Source: Euphorbia lathyris
Taxonomy: Eukaryota > Streptophyta > Magnoliopsida > Malpighiales > Euphorbiaceae
NCBI RefSeq assembly: GCF_963576675.1
Contig: NC_088911.1
Coordinates: 135,783,929 to 135,847,928, forward strand
Length of the DNA stretch: 64,000 nucleotides
Direction: 5' to 3'
The stretch's first letter is position 1, and each line of letters starts with the position of its first letter. The position numbers and the translations under genes are program-made. Shown here piece by piece: positions 47,826-60,839 of this stretch. Under the pieces are notes generated by a model, which saw only the letters and a list, made by a program, of their open reading frames with translations, had not been told where the DNA came from and did not search any database.

Positions 47826-48190
47826 AAAATAAAAAAAGGGTTCTGTGTTATTAGAGTTAGAAAAGGCTCCTAAAATCTGCAGATGTCTAAGCAATTTTTA
47901 TCTCCACAAGCATCCTAAATTAGTTTGCTTGACTTTTCCAACCAAATGCAGCCAAAATTTTCCAAGCAGAGGTTGTATTTTACAAGCTGTGTAGTGAATC
48001 CGTTCGACCCGAGAGAAATTGAATAGTATCGATCTCGCTTTCGCTTTCCGATTTGTCAGACTTTATTTCCTGATATGCACAAAGGAAATGCATTCTTGTG
48101 AAGATAAAGAAATCAAGGGATCATCAAGTCTCCTTCCTGTGGTTGTTGCAGAAGAGATAAATCTGTAACACTAGATCATAAATTGGACCG

Positions 48191-50934
48191 CTAAACGGAA
48201 ACATTGTCCAACGGATAGCCATCGAAGTCGAAATCATTTTCAGCCGGCCCTATGCCTCCCTGCTGCTGCTGCTGCTGCTGCTAAGAAATTGAAGACAAAA
48301 AGAAGTATCAGAACAACTTCTGATTATCGAAAAGAAAGGAAATAGAAACGCGGAGACAGGAACCGACTTGTTTGAGAATTGCAGTCATGAGATCATCCTG
48401 GTCAAACTGTTCCGGAAAGAGGTTTGCGTCAGGACCAAATTCGGATTTTACTCTCACTGAATTGCCGCCGAAAAAGTTGTTCATGTTTGCATCCCCAGCT
48501 GAAAACATAGGTTTCCCTACAGTGGATAAATTCCTGTTCTGTACCGGCCTTTGGTTAGAGGGAAATCCGTGATGCGATAAAACCGATGGCCCGACGTCGA
48601 GGTTGTTGTTCTGATGAGAGGCATTGAAGGTCATGCCTACATTGTCTAATTCCCATTCATGAGGTTTGTGTTGATTCAAATCGCTAAAAATGTCGTAACT
48701 TGGCATGAACCCTACCGAACCCTTCATTTCGGAGTTAACTTCGTCTTGAAATGCGCCTTTCGATGTGAGACTGGAGATGCCAGTAGAACTTCCGAGTTGA
48801 AAACTATTTCCTGGTAATTCTGCCGCGCTGTTCAAGGGGAAATTCCCAGCTGAAGATGATTGCGAAACCAAATTATAACCTGTCCCTCTTCCGTTTTCAG
48901 CTAAACCGTTTCTCGCTAAGACACCGCCTCCAATTGCGTTAGCTATAACCGGCTGCCCCATCGGAGATGGAAGAGTAGAAACATGGTTGCCGGTGGTTTC
49001 GTTAAGCATCTGGCCCCGAGACTGCGACTGAGACATCTGCATTAATAATGGATTATTCTGCCCTCCGTGGGCGTTCGCTTGCATATTCATGCTCCCGAGA
49101 GATTGCGCTGAATGTTGTAAATTCGCAAGCTGTTTCGGCTCCATCGTTGTTGGGATTCCGTGAAGCAAGTTCATTTGCTTATTACTGTTCAACTGTTGCT
49201 GCTGCTGTTGCTGTTGTTGCCCGTCTCCGAATCTTATTTTCGGATTTTCGAAGCTGAAAAGGTTCCGCTGATCCACAATCGTAACAGGCAATCTAGATTT
49301 CACTGCCGGTCGAGCAAGCCCTGCCGCTTGAAGCGTGGCAAGGCTTTGTGCAGGCAGCTGACCAGTAGCTGCAAGAGTTTGAAAGTCGAGTCCATTGAGG
49401 GATGACAACGAACCATAAGCTGCTTCTTGGGGACTCATAAAACCATTGCCCAAACTGTTCGGGTGCTGTGAAACTCCACTCAACCGTCTAAGATACAGCC
49501 GATATTTCTGTACCATATGTCACCCGAAAATTAGCAGATAATATATGCTTACTTTCACCGAAAAAGAACACATAATGCTCGGAATAACCATATGTCACCG
49601 AAATTTTAGCATATAATCTATACGTACTTTTATCGAAAAAGATACACACAATGCTCGGAATATTCTATGTTAAAGCACGCTGCTTACCTGAAGGTGACTT
49701 GCAACGTTTTCTCTAGTCAGCCCAGGAACATTCATCAACTCTAAAATCTTCTTCGGAACAGCCTCTGCATCACGGAGAAAATGCAAACTATAAGAGCACA
49801 AAAGAACCCGGATACGAAAAACGATCAAAAGCATAGGTCAAGTTATAATGAAATCCAACAAGCACAACATATGGTCTTTCATTCGGTAATGTATTCACCG
49901 AGAACTGTGAGATCGAATCAATTCAATCGAATAAACAACATCGAATAGAATGAACCAAACAACGAAACAATGCGTAGATAAACGACATACGAAAAGGAAT
50001 GAGATACATACTGTCAATGCCGAGTTGATTAACAGCTTGAACAAACTGCTGATGAAGTTCAACAGACCAAACAACCCGAGGCTTCTTCAAAGTCGAAGAA
50101 TCATCCCTTTCATCCGCTTCATCATCCTCATCTTTCCTCTTTTTCGAGTTTCTCCAGTTTCCTTCATTAGCTGAAGAAGAATAATCAGCATCCTCTGATT
50201 GTTTCTGCATCCTATTCTCTCCTTCCTCTACACTACCCGATTGCTCCACGTCCTTCCATTCGTTCCGTTTCTTCCGAACCACATGCTGCCATATGTTCTT
50301 CAGAGCCTCAAGCCGGACCGGCTTAATCAGGTAATCACAAGCACCATGTGTAACCCCTTTCATCACAACACTTTTCCCATCATCCGCAGACATCACTGAA
50401 ACAAGTTCACAAGATTGAATCTCAAATCTCCGAAAACAGTTAAAATTTAAAATCAATCTGCAGAAACAGATATGAACTTACTTATAACAGGAAGATCCAT
50501 TTCGAGTCCAATATGTTCAAGAAGCTTAAATCCATCCATGTCCGGCATATGAACATCACTTATAACTATATCATACCCATTCTTATTCTCTCTTAGCAAA
50601 GACAATGCCATCTCTGCTCTATTACACTTCGTAACTGCAAAATCCCCAAAAAATCGAAACCAATCACATCAAATTGAGACAAATCTCAAGAAACATCTGC
50701 CAATTTGACATAAATCTCAATTTTACAAGCCTAATTTCCCCCAAATTGAAGATTCTGCTGAACTTAGGATAACTTAGGCCCTAAGTTCAGCAGAATCTTC
50801 AATTTGGGGGAAATCATAATTGTAGCTTAAGATAAGAAAAGAAATGATTTTTCGATGTCTCAAACTTCCCCAAATGAAAATCAAATCATTTGGTCAAACA
50901 GAAACATGACAAATTCATGAAAATTCGTACTAGC

Positions 50935-50967
<33 letters not shown>

Positions 50968-51186
50968 AGGGAGAATTAAATTAACCCCCAAAATTTTGTT
51001 TTTTGAAGTACCTTCATAAAGGCAAGTTCGGAGCATCTTCACCAAGATCATGAGACAAGTAGGATCATCATCAACAACTAAGACCCGGAGACCGGCCGGA
51101 AACTGATCGGGGACAGTATCAGCAGGTTTCCAAGTAGCACTAGAACTGGCAGTAGCCATGGATCCGTTACCGTTACTGAGATTCAT
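48191..51186 (-). CDS. ARR2-like: Type-B authentic response regulator, ARR1/ARR2 type (six exons)
   Basis: Exons on the minus strand: 51186-51012, 50634-50482, 50395-50012, 49764-49688, 49507-48368, 48280-48191; all introns GT-AG, phases consistent, 672 aa, close to the 660-690 aa of Arabidopsis ARR1/ARR2. Residues about 33-148 form the receiver: acidic pair in [10 protein letters not shown], phospho-acceptor Asp in [13 protein letters not shown], Lys in LIKPVR. An acidic Ser/Lys-rich linker with a nuclear-localisation-like KKRK follows. Then comes the GARP/Myb-like DNA-binding domain ([49 protein letters not shown]). The C-terminal half is Gln/Asn-rich, with polyQ runs in exon 5 (nine Q) and exon 6 (seven CAG). 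Phosphorelay from histidine kinases via HPt proteins activates this class to bind AGAT-type sites of cytokinin genes. A hairpin and microsatellite lie in intron 1. Confidence 0.95.
50734..50814. repeat. Perfect 34-bp inverted repeat in ARR intron 1
   Basis: The left arm 50734-50767 and right arm 50781-50814 are exact reverse complements, ATTTCCCCCAAATTG...; the loop is 13 bases. It would fold tightly in the pre-mRNA. Confidence 0.95.
50936..50970. repeat. (TAGA)n(GA)n microsatellite in ARR intron 1
   Basis: About four TAGA units followed by about eight GA units, close to the 5' splice site of exon 1. Confidence 0.9.
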
Positions 51187-52366
51187 AGCTGAGAAAATCG
51201 TTGATCCGAAAGCAAGAGAAAAAACATGGAGAAATTAAAGGAGAAAAGAGGGAACTTTGAACATATTTGAAGAAGAAGATGAAGTTTGATTGATACCCAG
51301 TTGAAAAGAGAGAGATTTTGGATTATTAGAGGGGAAATTTTATAAATATGTTTTTTATTATGGGATTGAAAGTTGAAGAAGACATGGCTTGTATCAGGTT
51401 CAAGCTCTATTTCTCTGTTTTCTGGCAAAAATAAAATAAAATAAAAAATAAATTAATATTTTATTTTTTTAATTTAATAAAGAAAGTGGGTCAGTGTTGG
51501 AAGAGTGGATCCAGCTCATACATGAAGTTAACTAACTCCACCTCATAAATCTACTCCAAATGTTTTTACTGTTGTCTTTTTTTACTGTTTACTAGGTTGT
51601 TGTTTTTTTACTACTCTACTCTTTGGTCTTTTTCACTTTTACCCCTATTTACTTCAATTTTATAGATCAAATTCACTTATCCAATTTTTTACTTTTACTT
51701 TTCTAATGAGAGCATCTCCAATCGGGAGGTGCTTGTTTCAGCTGTTCATATTTGTTGTTTGATGCTATTTTTAGTTGTTTGTTGTTTGTTTTTTCTGAAG
51801 AAAAAAAACAACTGTTTTAAAATTTTATCAAACACTTTTTGTCTCATGTTTAGTATTAAAAGGCGAAAAACAGTTCAAAAAATTAGAAACAAATGGGTAC
51901 GGACATTGGAGTAACAAGAGTTGTTTAAATTATTATAGTAATATTGTCAATTTTTGACACCCATTTTTTAATATAAAAAATAATTAGTTGCCTATTATTG
52001 ATGAAATTTTATAGCAATATTTATAATTAAAATAAATTATATATAAAATAATAATTTATGGGACCATAATGACAATTTTTAAAGTTGCTTGACATTGGAG
52101 CATATTTTTTTAGAAAGTTGCAAAAACAATGATTTAGATGAGAGAGAAAATAAACTGTTAAAATTTATCTCCGTAATAATTAAGGATTTTCTGTTACAAT
52201 TTGGGTTTCTAATAATATAGATAATTAAGGTTTTTAATAATTAAGGACTTTTAATAATTTATAAACAGTTTTCTTCAAAAAAAAATAATAATTTATACTC
52301 TGTTAAGATTTTTCTAGATAATAATTAAGAATTTTCAGTAATTTAATAGTAATAAGATTAGATTTA
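51187..52366. other. Upstream region of the ARR gene
   Basis: 5' leader and promoter are expected in 51187-51500. No clear TATA box was picked out. The rest is AT-rich without genes. Confidence 0.4.
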
Positions 52367-52374
52367 ACCGTAAA

Positions 52375-53038
52375 CAGTGGCGGAGCCAGAGCTCAAGGTC
52401 CGGAGGGGCTCAATTGCATGAAGATTTTTTTTTAATAACGACTTAAGGCTTTGATTCATAGTAGTCAAATCGAAATTTTCAAATTTTTGATAATATAAGG
52501 GTAAATTTGATCATAATTGGAAAAATTAAGGTATAAAACAACTGAGATTCAATATGAAGTAAGGATAAGGTGCAAAAATACTCTAATGTTTACACCTAAG
52601 AATAATTTTACCTCTAACGTATAAAATGGTGCAATTTTACCCTTAATATTGGGAGCCAAGAGCAATTTTATCCCTAACGTTGACAAGTTTGGTCAATTGG
52701 AGAAATTATTCATCAAATTATTTTCTCGGTAATGAATTTTGTAACTAAAAAATATAATTAAAAATAATAAAGGAGAATGAGGTTTAAGGGAAAAAATTAA
52801 AATGAGATAAAAAGTGAAGAGAGGGAGATTTGAACACAAGACCACTTGGATATAGAGATGCCTTTAATTATCACTACAACCAACTATGCAAACATAGTTT
52901 CATGTTATATAATTACATTCTACATTATAAGTATTAATTTTAACTATTTTGGGGGGCTTCTCGGGACTGAACCACTATTCGTCAAGGGTGTTCCGGAGGG
53001 TCGGGAGACCCTCCCTTACCCCCCTAGATCCGTCCCTG
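52375..53038. mobile_element. hAT-type non-autonomous element, TSD ACCGTAAA
   Basis: Left end CAGTGGCGGAGCCAG, right end inverted CAGGGACGGATCTAG. Perfect 8-bp duplication ACCGTAAA at 52367-52374 and 53039-53046. 664 bp with no transposase. It carries at 52560-52700 part of the MITE family seen at 41654. Confidence 0.93.
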
Positions 53039-53046
53039 ACCGTAAA

Positions 53047-53790
53047 TGATTAAATATTACATGATTATTAAGATTCGTGTGATCAAAACCGTTGAGTATA
53101 ATTTCGTTTCTAAAAAGTCATAAATTTAGACATTTTTTATGATAATTTGGGACATGTTTGGATTATGGATGAATAGAAGATAATTAAAAGGAAATAAACA
53201 TTAAATAATTTGTCCATTTATTAATGAAACACTTTCGTAAAATTTATAAACTTAATATATAATTAATTTACAAATAAATATAAATGAGACAACATTGTAA
53301 TAACTTTATTAAATTTGTACTCTTTTCTAAATAATACTATATAGTATTTTTTTTTTATTGGACAAATTTCACTCCACTTCCTTTTAAACATAAAAAATAA
53401 AAAATTATATATTGTCGGAATTCCATGGATCAAATATCAAATGGCACCTGGAAATGCAATAAAAAAATTACCTAAATTAATAATGATATAATTGCATATG
53501 GCCAATTTGGAATTTCATTAAAAAAATTAAATCCAAGGTGGCAAAGTATATTAAATAAATAAAATTAAATAATTAAAAAAGATTCATTCATTATCTACCA
53601 CTTTTATAATATTTTTGGTGGAGGGGGAAGTAATATTCTTGTTACAAAGCAAATGTTGGCAACAACCACCACTTGCAATATCTAAATGTGTTGTTTTTTT
53701 CCCACTTAGAAGTTAAAAGATTGGCTATTCCAAAATTCTTGTAATTCCACTATTTCACTTGCTTTTTGTTCTTTTTATAAAATATGTGAA
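53047..53790. other. AT-rich intergenic region
   Basis: Nothing recognised. Confidence 0.4.
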
Positions 53791-53793
53791 AGT

Positions 53794-54670
53794 AGGGATG
53801 GCAACGCGTAGGATGTCAGAGATTAAGATAAGATATATGATTGAACTGTAATTATCAGTTTGAGTTGTTGGTTAAAACAGTTTCATGACATGGTATCTGA
53901 ATTGTTGGTTAAAACAGTTTCATGACATAGTATCTAAGCCTTTAGGATTAAATTATCGAGGGTTCGAGTCATAGCAACCTCACTAATTTGTAGAATTAAC
54001 AACACATAGCAGGATGGACATGTGTACACGCAACAAGCCCATGAAGTATTTGCGTGTGGAGGTGTGTCAGAGATTAATATAAGATCTAGATTGAGCCTTA
54101 ACTATCAGCATAAGTTGTTGGTTAAAATGGTTCCATGACATAAGTACATATGGCTAATGTGTAACAACCTGGTCCGGAGTGGATGGTGCCGGGATAGAAG
54201 ACTTGAGCAAGGAACGACTCTAAGAGATGGTGATGAGAACAGGAATGAACTGAATCTCATATCGGAAATGGAGAGATAATGAATGAGCGGTATATGTGGC
54301 TAATGTGTAACAACCTTGTCCGGAATGGGTGGCGCCGGAGTAGAAGGCTTGAGCAAGGAGCGGTCCTAAAGGATGATGATGTGGACACGAATGAACTGAA
54401 TCTCACATCGGAAATGGATAGAGGGAGTGACTAAGGCTTATTAGTAAGGTGTGAATTTAATACATATAGACACGTTTTAAAACCGTGAGACTCAAGGTGT
54501 TAGATTTGGGTCAAAACGGACAATATCTACATGATATTGGGTTAGGATGTTACATAATGTCAATCTCAAACTCCTATCTGTTAATTTTTTAATTACTAAT
54601 AGTCGTTTCAATATTCTAACAGATATACTTTTCGAATCGCATACTCGTCACGTTTAAATCACGGATAACC
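53794..54670. mobile_element. hAT-like relic (AGGGATGGCAACGCG end) hosting an LTR-like insertion
   Basis: The left terminus AGGGATGGCAACGCG and a right zone with GATAACCGCGGATACCCG fit a decayed hAT relative. In between lies 54155-54553, see the next entry. A 36-bp unit (TTGTTGGTTAAAACAGTTTC) is duplicated at 53855-53930. Confidence 0.4.
54143..54553 (+). repeat. TRIM/solo-LTR-like sequence with internal tandem duplication
   Basis: It starts TGTAACAACCTGGTCCGG and ends GGTTAGGATGTTACA. It contains CTCACATCGGAAATGG and AAACGGACAATATCTAC, words common in small plant LTRs. About 150 bp (54143-54292) are repeated at 54293-54430 with changes. No 5S-like Pol III box was seen, so it is not called Cassandra. 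Confidence 0.5.
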
Positions 54671-54789
54671 GCGGATACCCGTTAAAAATCAACTTACTCA
54701 ATAAAGGGTAAAGTAAAAAAACTCTATGCTTTCAGTTTTGTCAAACAGGTATCCGTGGAGGAAAATTAAACAAAATGTAACTGTTTGAA

Positions 54790-55700
54790 ACGACAAAAAT
54801 CACAAAAAAAATAAAGGAACTGCAAAACTGAGAAGCGGAGCTCCACCACATGATGTGATCAGCAGAAATCCCGAAATGGGCTAAGGCGTCTGGTTGCCTT
54901 CACGATAAATATGCGAAACAACTATCTCCATAACTGAGCAGTGAGCTAGACATGCTCACCAATCATGACACATCGATCAAGGAACCTCAGTGGAGCGCAA
55001 CTTGATTAAATTAACAACATATATTCAATCACATTCAATAAATAATTTCGTCCAACTTTTTTCAGGCCAAATCGACAGCGAAAACCACAGGTTTTAATTC
55101 AGCAATATGAGAAAAAGTAGGAAAAATCGGAAAAGTGAAACAACCTCGAGCGAAGCCTTGAGACATTTTGAATATGCCACCCGCACCCAGTGCGCCTAGG
55201 TCCCAAGTGTTCAATCGTCTGTATTTACCTTAAGACAACCGAAAGGTGGAGGAGTCCAACAAACCATAATGATGTTCAAGCTCTCGGGGAACGTGGAGCT
55301 GACTCAAGGTGCAATACTCAGTGCCACTATTTTAGGAGAATACCTTATTTGAAACGTTGGCTTTACGAATCAGGGAGCGAAGTTTGTTTAGAGTTCGTTG
55401 AACTAGCGGAGCTTCGTCCTCGAAAATTCCAAAGTTCTGAGCGCGCCAGACAAGCCATGGTACATTAATAACCGACACATTCCATAGAACCGATACTTGT
55501 GAGGTGAAATCCTAAGATATACACCTGTCAAAAAGAACAAAAAGGTACCAGAAAAATCAATAGTTCGTCCGAATAATGAACCGACTACATTCCATAAAAC
55601 GCGGGTGAACGAACAAGCAAGAAACAAGTTCAGTAACGAATCTAAGTCCGCCAGGCAGAGAGGGCAACATGAGAATAATAAAATCCTTCAATTGGTCCTG
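54790..55700 (-). pseudogene. LINE tail relic (zf-RVT and RNase H)
   Basis: Minus-strand pieces: TRVLWNVVGSLFGRTIDFSG, then after frame changes a PPFG-type entry to RNase H, then LKPVVFAVDLA and PDALAHFGISADHM. Many stops and shifts. An old insertion. Confidence 0.65.
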
Positions 55701-55989
55701 CATCATGATGTACACGTGGAGAATTTTCCAGCATATTGAAGAACATGAAGGAGAAATGTGAGAGTTCCAAATAAAATGATGTCATGAGATAGTGATCGTT
55801 GTCAGGACTAGAGACTTGTAAAAGTGTTTAACCGTAAATTTGTCACTTTGTGCAGGTTACTAGACGTACATGTCGGATTCTTCCATATCGCGAGATATAG
55901 CTGAGATTTTGTTATGAATTGAATGTTAAACAAAAAAAATTGTTATCAAGGTAATTGTCAATACAAGAAAATGAGGCACGTTGGATATT

Positions 55990-56450
55990 CAATGGCTTTT
56001 CCCGCCCTCATATTAGCTCAAAGTTAACACGAACAATGCGTCATTGAGATCCTGGGAGCTGCTGGAGCAGGAGGCATTTTCATAACCTTTAGAGGATTTT
56101 CCACTGGGTTGTTTTGCATTTCCAATTATTAATTCCTTTGCGGCGATTGCTTAACTAAAGGTTGTCATTTTTGGTGTTGCTCTTGCATGGGAGAAGGGGT
56201 CGAGAAAACTTTGGATTGAATGTGATGCCATATGCATAATGAATCTTATTAAAAATGATCTGTTGACGTTCGCTAGACGGTAAAGCAGGACTAGCTGGCC
56301 GATTTACATCACAAGAATACCATGAATTTTTTTGCATCACACATATTTTATGAAGGGAACCGAGCAGCCGACGCTCTTGCAAGTTTTGGAATATCGGCTA
56401 CCGCAATTATCTGATGGCCATATGCACCTTCTTTTTGTAACAATTTCGTT
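55990..56450 (+). pseudogene. Second LINE RNase H relic, opposite strand
   Basis: Plus-strand pieces GAAGAGGIFITFRGFSTG, a shifted LWIECDAI-like stretch and YEGNRAADALASFGISAT match RNase H of plant LINEs. It lies back to back with the minus-strand relic. Confidence 0.6.
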
Positions 56451-56459
56451 TTAGATGAC

Positions 56460-58346
56460 TCCAATGTTGCAATATCATTTTTGATGATTCCATTTTTTCA
56501 TTCTTTGTGAACTGTTACAATTTTTATTCAAAAAAATGTTAGAGTTATTTGGATTCAAATTTAGTTTATTTACCTTATCAAAAAAAAATTTAGTTTATTT
56601 ACTGTTAAAATAAGGTAAAAAAACTTTATTATTGTCAGAATAATTTCATCGATAATATTATAAATATTACAAGTGAAAATCTACCGTTAGTAAGCTATTT
56701 CAATTTTAATTCAATTAAAAAAATTACATATTATATTCACAGGTTTTACACTAGATGCATATTAGTTGAGGGTTAGACAATGCTTATTTTGTTTTTTTCA
56801 CCATTGGATGATGATGAACTTTGACAATTCCAATGGTGGAAAAACAAAGTAAGCATAGAAGGCACCGTTTAGTTGAGTTGATTCCGAAAGTAAGAGTTTC
56901 ACATATTTTTATACGATTTGATTTTAGAATATGTACACATATTAAGAGAATATTTGATTTACCTATTGTTTACCGTTGTTATTTACTCTTTGCTCTTGAA
57001 AAAAATAGGGATTAAAAAAAACTATTTTTCATTTATAAAAAACAAACATCTAAAACTCTCCTAAATATCTTTAAACTCCTTACAACATTTATTTTATTTT
57101 TCATTTTCTTATATGTATATGATAAGAATTCAGTCAAGGACCTATATGATATGGTGTATATACACACAAAATTAGCTATATGCAAATATGTCTTTAATAT
57201 GCCATAATAACAACTTAATGAAATAAAATCTGTAATACAATTCTCAACTTACTATTTTGATTACATTGGCAACCGAATGATTAATTGATTATATTTTAAA
57301 TAAGTTAATGGTTATCCGGACATTTTAAAAGTTCAGGGATAATCAAATTCTTTTGGACAAATTATATGACAAATGATATATTAAGACAGTTAAATAAGTT
57401 TTTTTTTTTTTTTGAAAAGAATTAGATATGAATCTAAATAATGGATAAATTTTATTTTCATTTTGTAATTTTATTTACCCGGTTTTACTTTGACAGTTTT
57501 ACCATTATTAAGATAATTATTGTGTCTTTTTCAGTTTTGCCTTTATTTCCCATATTGAGTTACTGCTACTGCCACTCCCATACTGCTGGCCCCTGCACTG
57601 CAACCCCATTTCGACACGTGTCCTTTTTGCCGCATATTTAAGATAAGGTCTCTTCGGCTTATATTGTTCCTACTTGTGAATTGACCCTTTTGTCCCTTTA
57701 TTTATTGGGATTTAATTTTTTTAATTTAAATACTTATTATCAATTTAGTTAATAAAATGAAAAGTCATATCACTTTGACTTATAAAATGAAGGAAAAATA
57801 TGTTATATTAGGCAAAATTAAATGGTGACCTTTGGTGGTTATTTGTTTAATATAATTAAAAATCAGAAAATATTAATTGTGACTAAATTGAATGAATATA
57901 CACATTTAAGGGACAAATTTTGCAATTGAATTGCTCTACCTATTTAAGCAAAGAAAAAATGAATTGTTTTGTCTATAATTTTGAATATTTAAGGATAATT
58001 GATTTACCTATTGTTTGTTGTTGATGTTTACTGTTACAGTTTTACTGTTGCTGTTGGAAAAAATTGTTTTTCAGCTATGAAAGACAAACATGAGGTGTGT
58101 AACCAAACACTTAAAAGTCTCCATTTTGGAGTGAAAAGACATATATGAGAAAAAAATGAAGTAACCAAACACCCCTTAAATATTATGTTATAATTTTGAA
58201 TATATATATATATATATATATATATGAACCTATTTCAAATAAAGATTTGGTTACGGGTTCGTAATGTAGAATAAATATATATATTCCCTCGTAATTAGGG
58301 GTACACATCAGTTTAAAACTGGGTTAAACAAACCGAATACATAATG
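56460..58346. other. AT-rich intergenic region
   Basis: No gene. A palindromic G-box GACACGTGTC lies at 57613-57622 with an AT-rich TATA-like word 15 bases later, but no coding frame follows. Confidence 0.4.
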
Positions 58347-58354
58347 AATTGAAT

Positions 58355-59264
58355 TAGGGATGACAATATGTAGAGTATCACATGTGATGTTATTTCTATA
58401 CTCAGGGGTATTAATGAGTCAAGATAGTTTGCAAACTGTTCGAGTTCGATTCGGTCAAAACTCGCTCAGTAGCGTTAAATTCAAGTTTTGGTTCGACTTA
58501 AGAATTAACGAGCTCGTGCCTTAATTTGCTTAAATTTGGCTCGAAAACTCGATTGGTTTTTTAATTACTACATATATTTCATTAGGTTATCATTTTTGTA
58601 GTTATATCATTTTAATTTATTGTAACATACACGATAAAATTGTTTTATGAAGTTTAAATTTGGTGTTTCTTTCGTTAGAAGACTGTAACTAAATATCAAA
58701 ATGTTAAAACATGTAAATGAGAGTATTAAATCAATTCGTTCGCGAGTTTTTCTTGAGTCGAGAAGTCGAGCCAAGGCTATTTTTTATCCTCACGAGTTCG
58801 AGTCGAGTCTAAAATTTGAAGTTCGACAAGCTTTGAGCTCGAGCCTAACTGAGCTTCTCGATTCTTGAGCCTAGCCGAACCTCTATAGGTTCTCATTAAA
58901 TTATAAAATAATAAATAAATTATAAAATTAAGAAAACTTATGTAACTTAATACTCTATAAATTTAATAAAATCACGCAAATTGAAAAAAAAAATGAAATA
59001 CTTAAATTTTTAAATAACATGATATACAATTTAATAACATATACAAATCATCAAATATTTAATGTTAAAATTCTTCATTTTTCTTTTTTTTTTTGTATTT
59101 ATTCATTAACTTTTAAAGGAGTAAAAAATAATACAAATTTCCTAATCGTCATATGTATTCTTTTTAAAATCTCATTCTCATTCCCAAACCCTTAATTTAT
59201 ACATGATTCAGGTTATCTCATTAGGGCCTAATAGTGTCGAATTTCATTTTCGTTACCATCCCTA
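58355..59264. mobile_element. hAT-type element with TAGGGATGACAA ends
   Basis: Left TAGGGATGACAA, right GTTACCATCCCTA. Flanks AATTGAAT (58347-58354) and AACTAAAT (59265-59272) agree at 6 of 8, the differences being transitions. Inside is GAGCTCG-family sequence (58410-58890). 910 bp. Confidence 0.65.
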
Positions 59265-59455
59265 AACTAAATAATGTATAATCTAAAATATTTTATTCAG
59301 TTTAAACCGAAAGTATTGAATTTAAATAAAAATAAATACAACAAATAAAAATTATTATATTTTCTCAATAATAAAGAGAACTTCTAAAATAAAATTGTAA
59401 TATATATTGAAAGGGTTGAGGATTTATTGTTGAAAGTACTGTTAGTAAATACGGG

Positions 59456-59815
59456 TTAATCCATAAAGATAAACAAAATATAAACTGTAATATGATTGAT
59501 TATAGAATGAACAGAAAATTCGGAAATATAAATTGAAAAATAAGAACATTGGTAAACCTCTGAATCAGCACGAAATAGAAGTTGGTTGTGTTGAGGCCTG
59601 AAAGTGCTCAGTTTCCTTAAGACAAAATTTACCCCATTAGGATCAAACCATTTCCCAGAATACAACAACATTGGAGGCAAACTCCAATCGTGCACGTAGC
59701 TATTACTAGAGGCAAGAATAAAAGAACGCTGGAACGAGACAAAATGAACAATTTGTTTTGTGTTTTTGAAAGAATTTTTTTCCTTCTGACTTTGTAATAC
59801 TCTTTGTGATTGCAA
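59456..59815 (-). other. Unrecognised 119-codon frame
   Basis: The frame contains YVHDWSLPPMLLYSGKWFD and LRKLSTFRPQHNQLLF, which look protein-like rather than random, but I recognise no family. No intron signals or neighbours support it. It may be an exon or a fragment of an old element. Confidence 0.2.
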
Positions 59816-59967
59816 ATAATCTGGTCCTTAATATCGAGGAAAATCATAAATGTCTCCCAGTAATTTACCAATTAAGCCCACACAAACGTTTGCAGAGTTG
59901 AAACCAAATGGTCCGGCCCAAGGAACCCCATTTTATTGCGACATTCACGTCGCCCAAGTCATGCGGG

Positions 59968-60470
59968 TAGGACTGTACATGAGCCGAGCCGCTCATAAGC
60001 GATTCAATGTTCGGTTTGATAAAAGCTTGATCGTATTTGACTCAATTTATAAACAGATCGAGCTTAAGCACGTCGAAGCTCGACTCGAAAGGTCACGAGC
60101 ATGTTTGATTATAGGTTCATGAACAAGCTCATGACCAAGCTCGATTATAATGTTCATGAACACGCTCGTGAGCAAGTTTGGTTCGATTATTTTTTTTAGT
60201 AATACTATTTTTATAAAGGAGGAAATATAAAACAACGTAGTTTTGTGTAAATTTTAGTTTTGTAGATTTCAAAGCTATATAGTTTTGTGTTAAAGAAATT
60301 TCAAATTAATATAATAAATGAAGATAATAAATAAGTTGTTCGTGAGCAGAATTCATGAACTGAACTAACGAACTGCTCGCGAGCAAAACTCGAGAACAGA
60401 ATGTTGTGATCGATCGGTCAATTTTCTGATGAGCCGAGTATGAGCACGTGGGGGTGCGCCACCAACTCGA
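59968..60470. mobile_element. GAGCTCG-family repeat, fullest copy
   Basis: The left half (CTGTACATGAGCCGAGCCG, GAGCTTAAGCACG, TTCATGAACAAGCTC) and right half (GTTCGTGAGCAGAATTCATG, TGCTCGCGAGCAA) are in inverted arrangement around an AT-rich middle. Likely a fold-back DNA element. Confidence 0.55.
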
Positions 60471-60839
60471 TGATATTGAATTTGCATCCTCATTCGCATG
60501 AGAAAGCACGACCTCTGGTCATTAGTTAAAGGCGTACATAACATTCTTCCTTATAAACTAAAGAAAAACTCCTCATATTAGCAATGTAAGATGTGAGAAC
60601 TTCAAATCTCATTTTTTCACTTACAAACTATTTCATGTGGTTTACTTTGAGTTTTAATTTCTCATTCATCTCTTTATCCGTTTTGAGCTTATAATCTACC
60701 TATAAAAGCTTTCATGGCATAAAATATATGGACGTATTCAAAGTTATTCAAAGCGCCAAGTAAACGTTGTATATTTAAGCTTCAAGATGATAAAAAAAAA
60801 TAACTCTACATAAGTGCTATCTTTTTTTCCAACAAGTAC

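Noticed and set aside
47610..47873. 87-codon frame
   Set aside because: It lies across an Au SINE, which is noncoding.
54143..54553. Cassandra retrotransposon
   Set aside because: LTR-like words are present, but the 5S rRNA-like Pol III boxes that define Cassandra were not seen.
57613..57650. G-box and TATA-like word suggesting a promoter
   Set aside because: No coding frame, splice pattern or hairpin follows within 1 kb.
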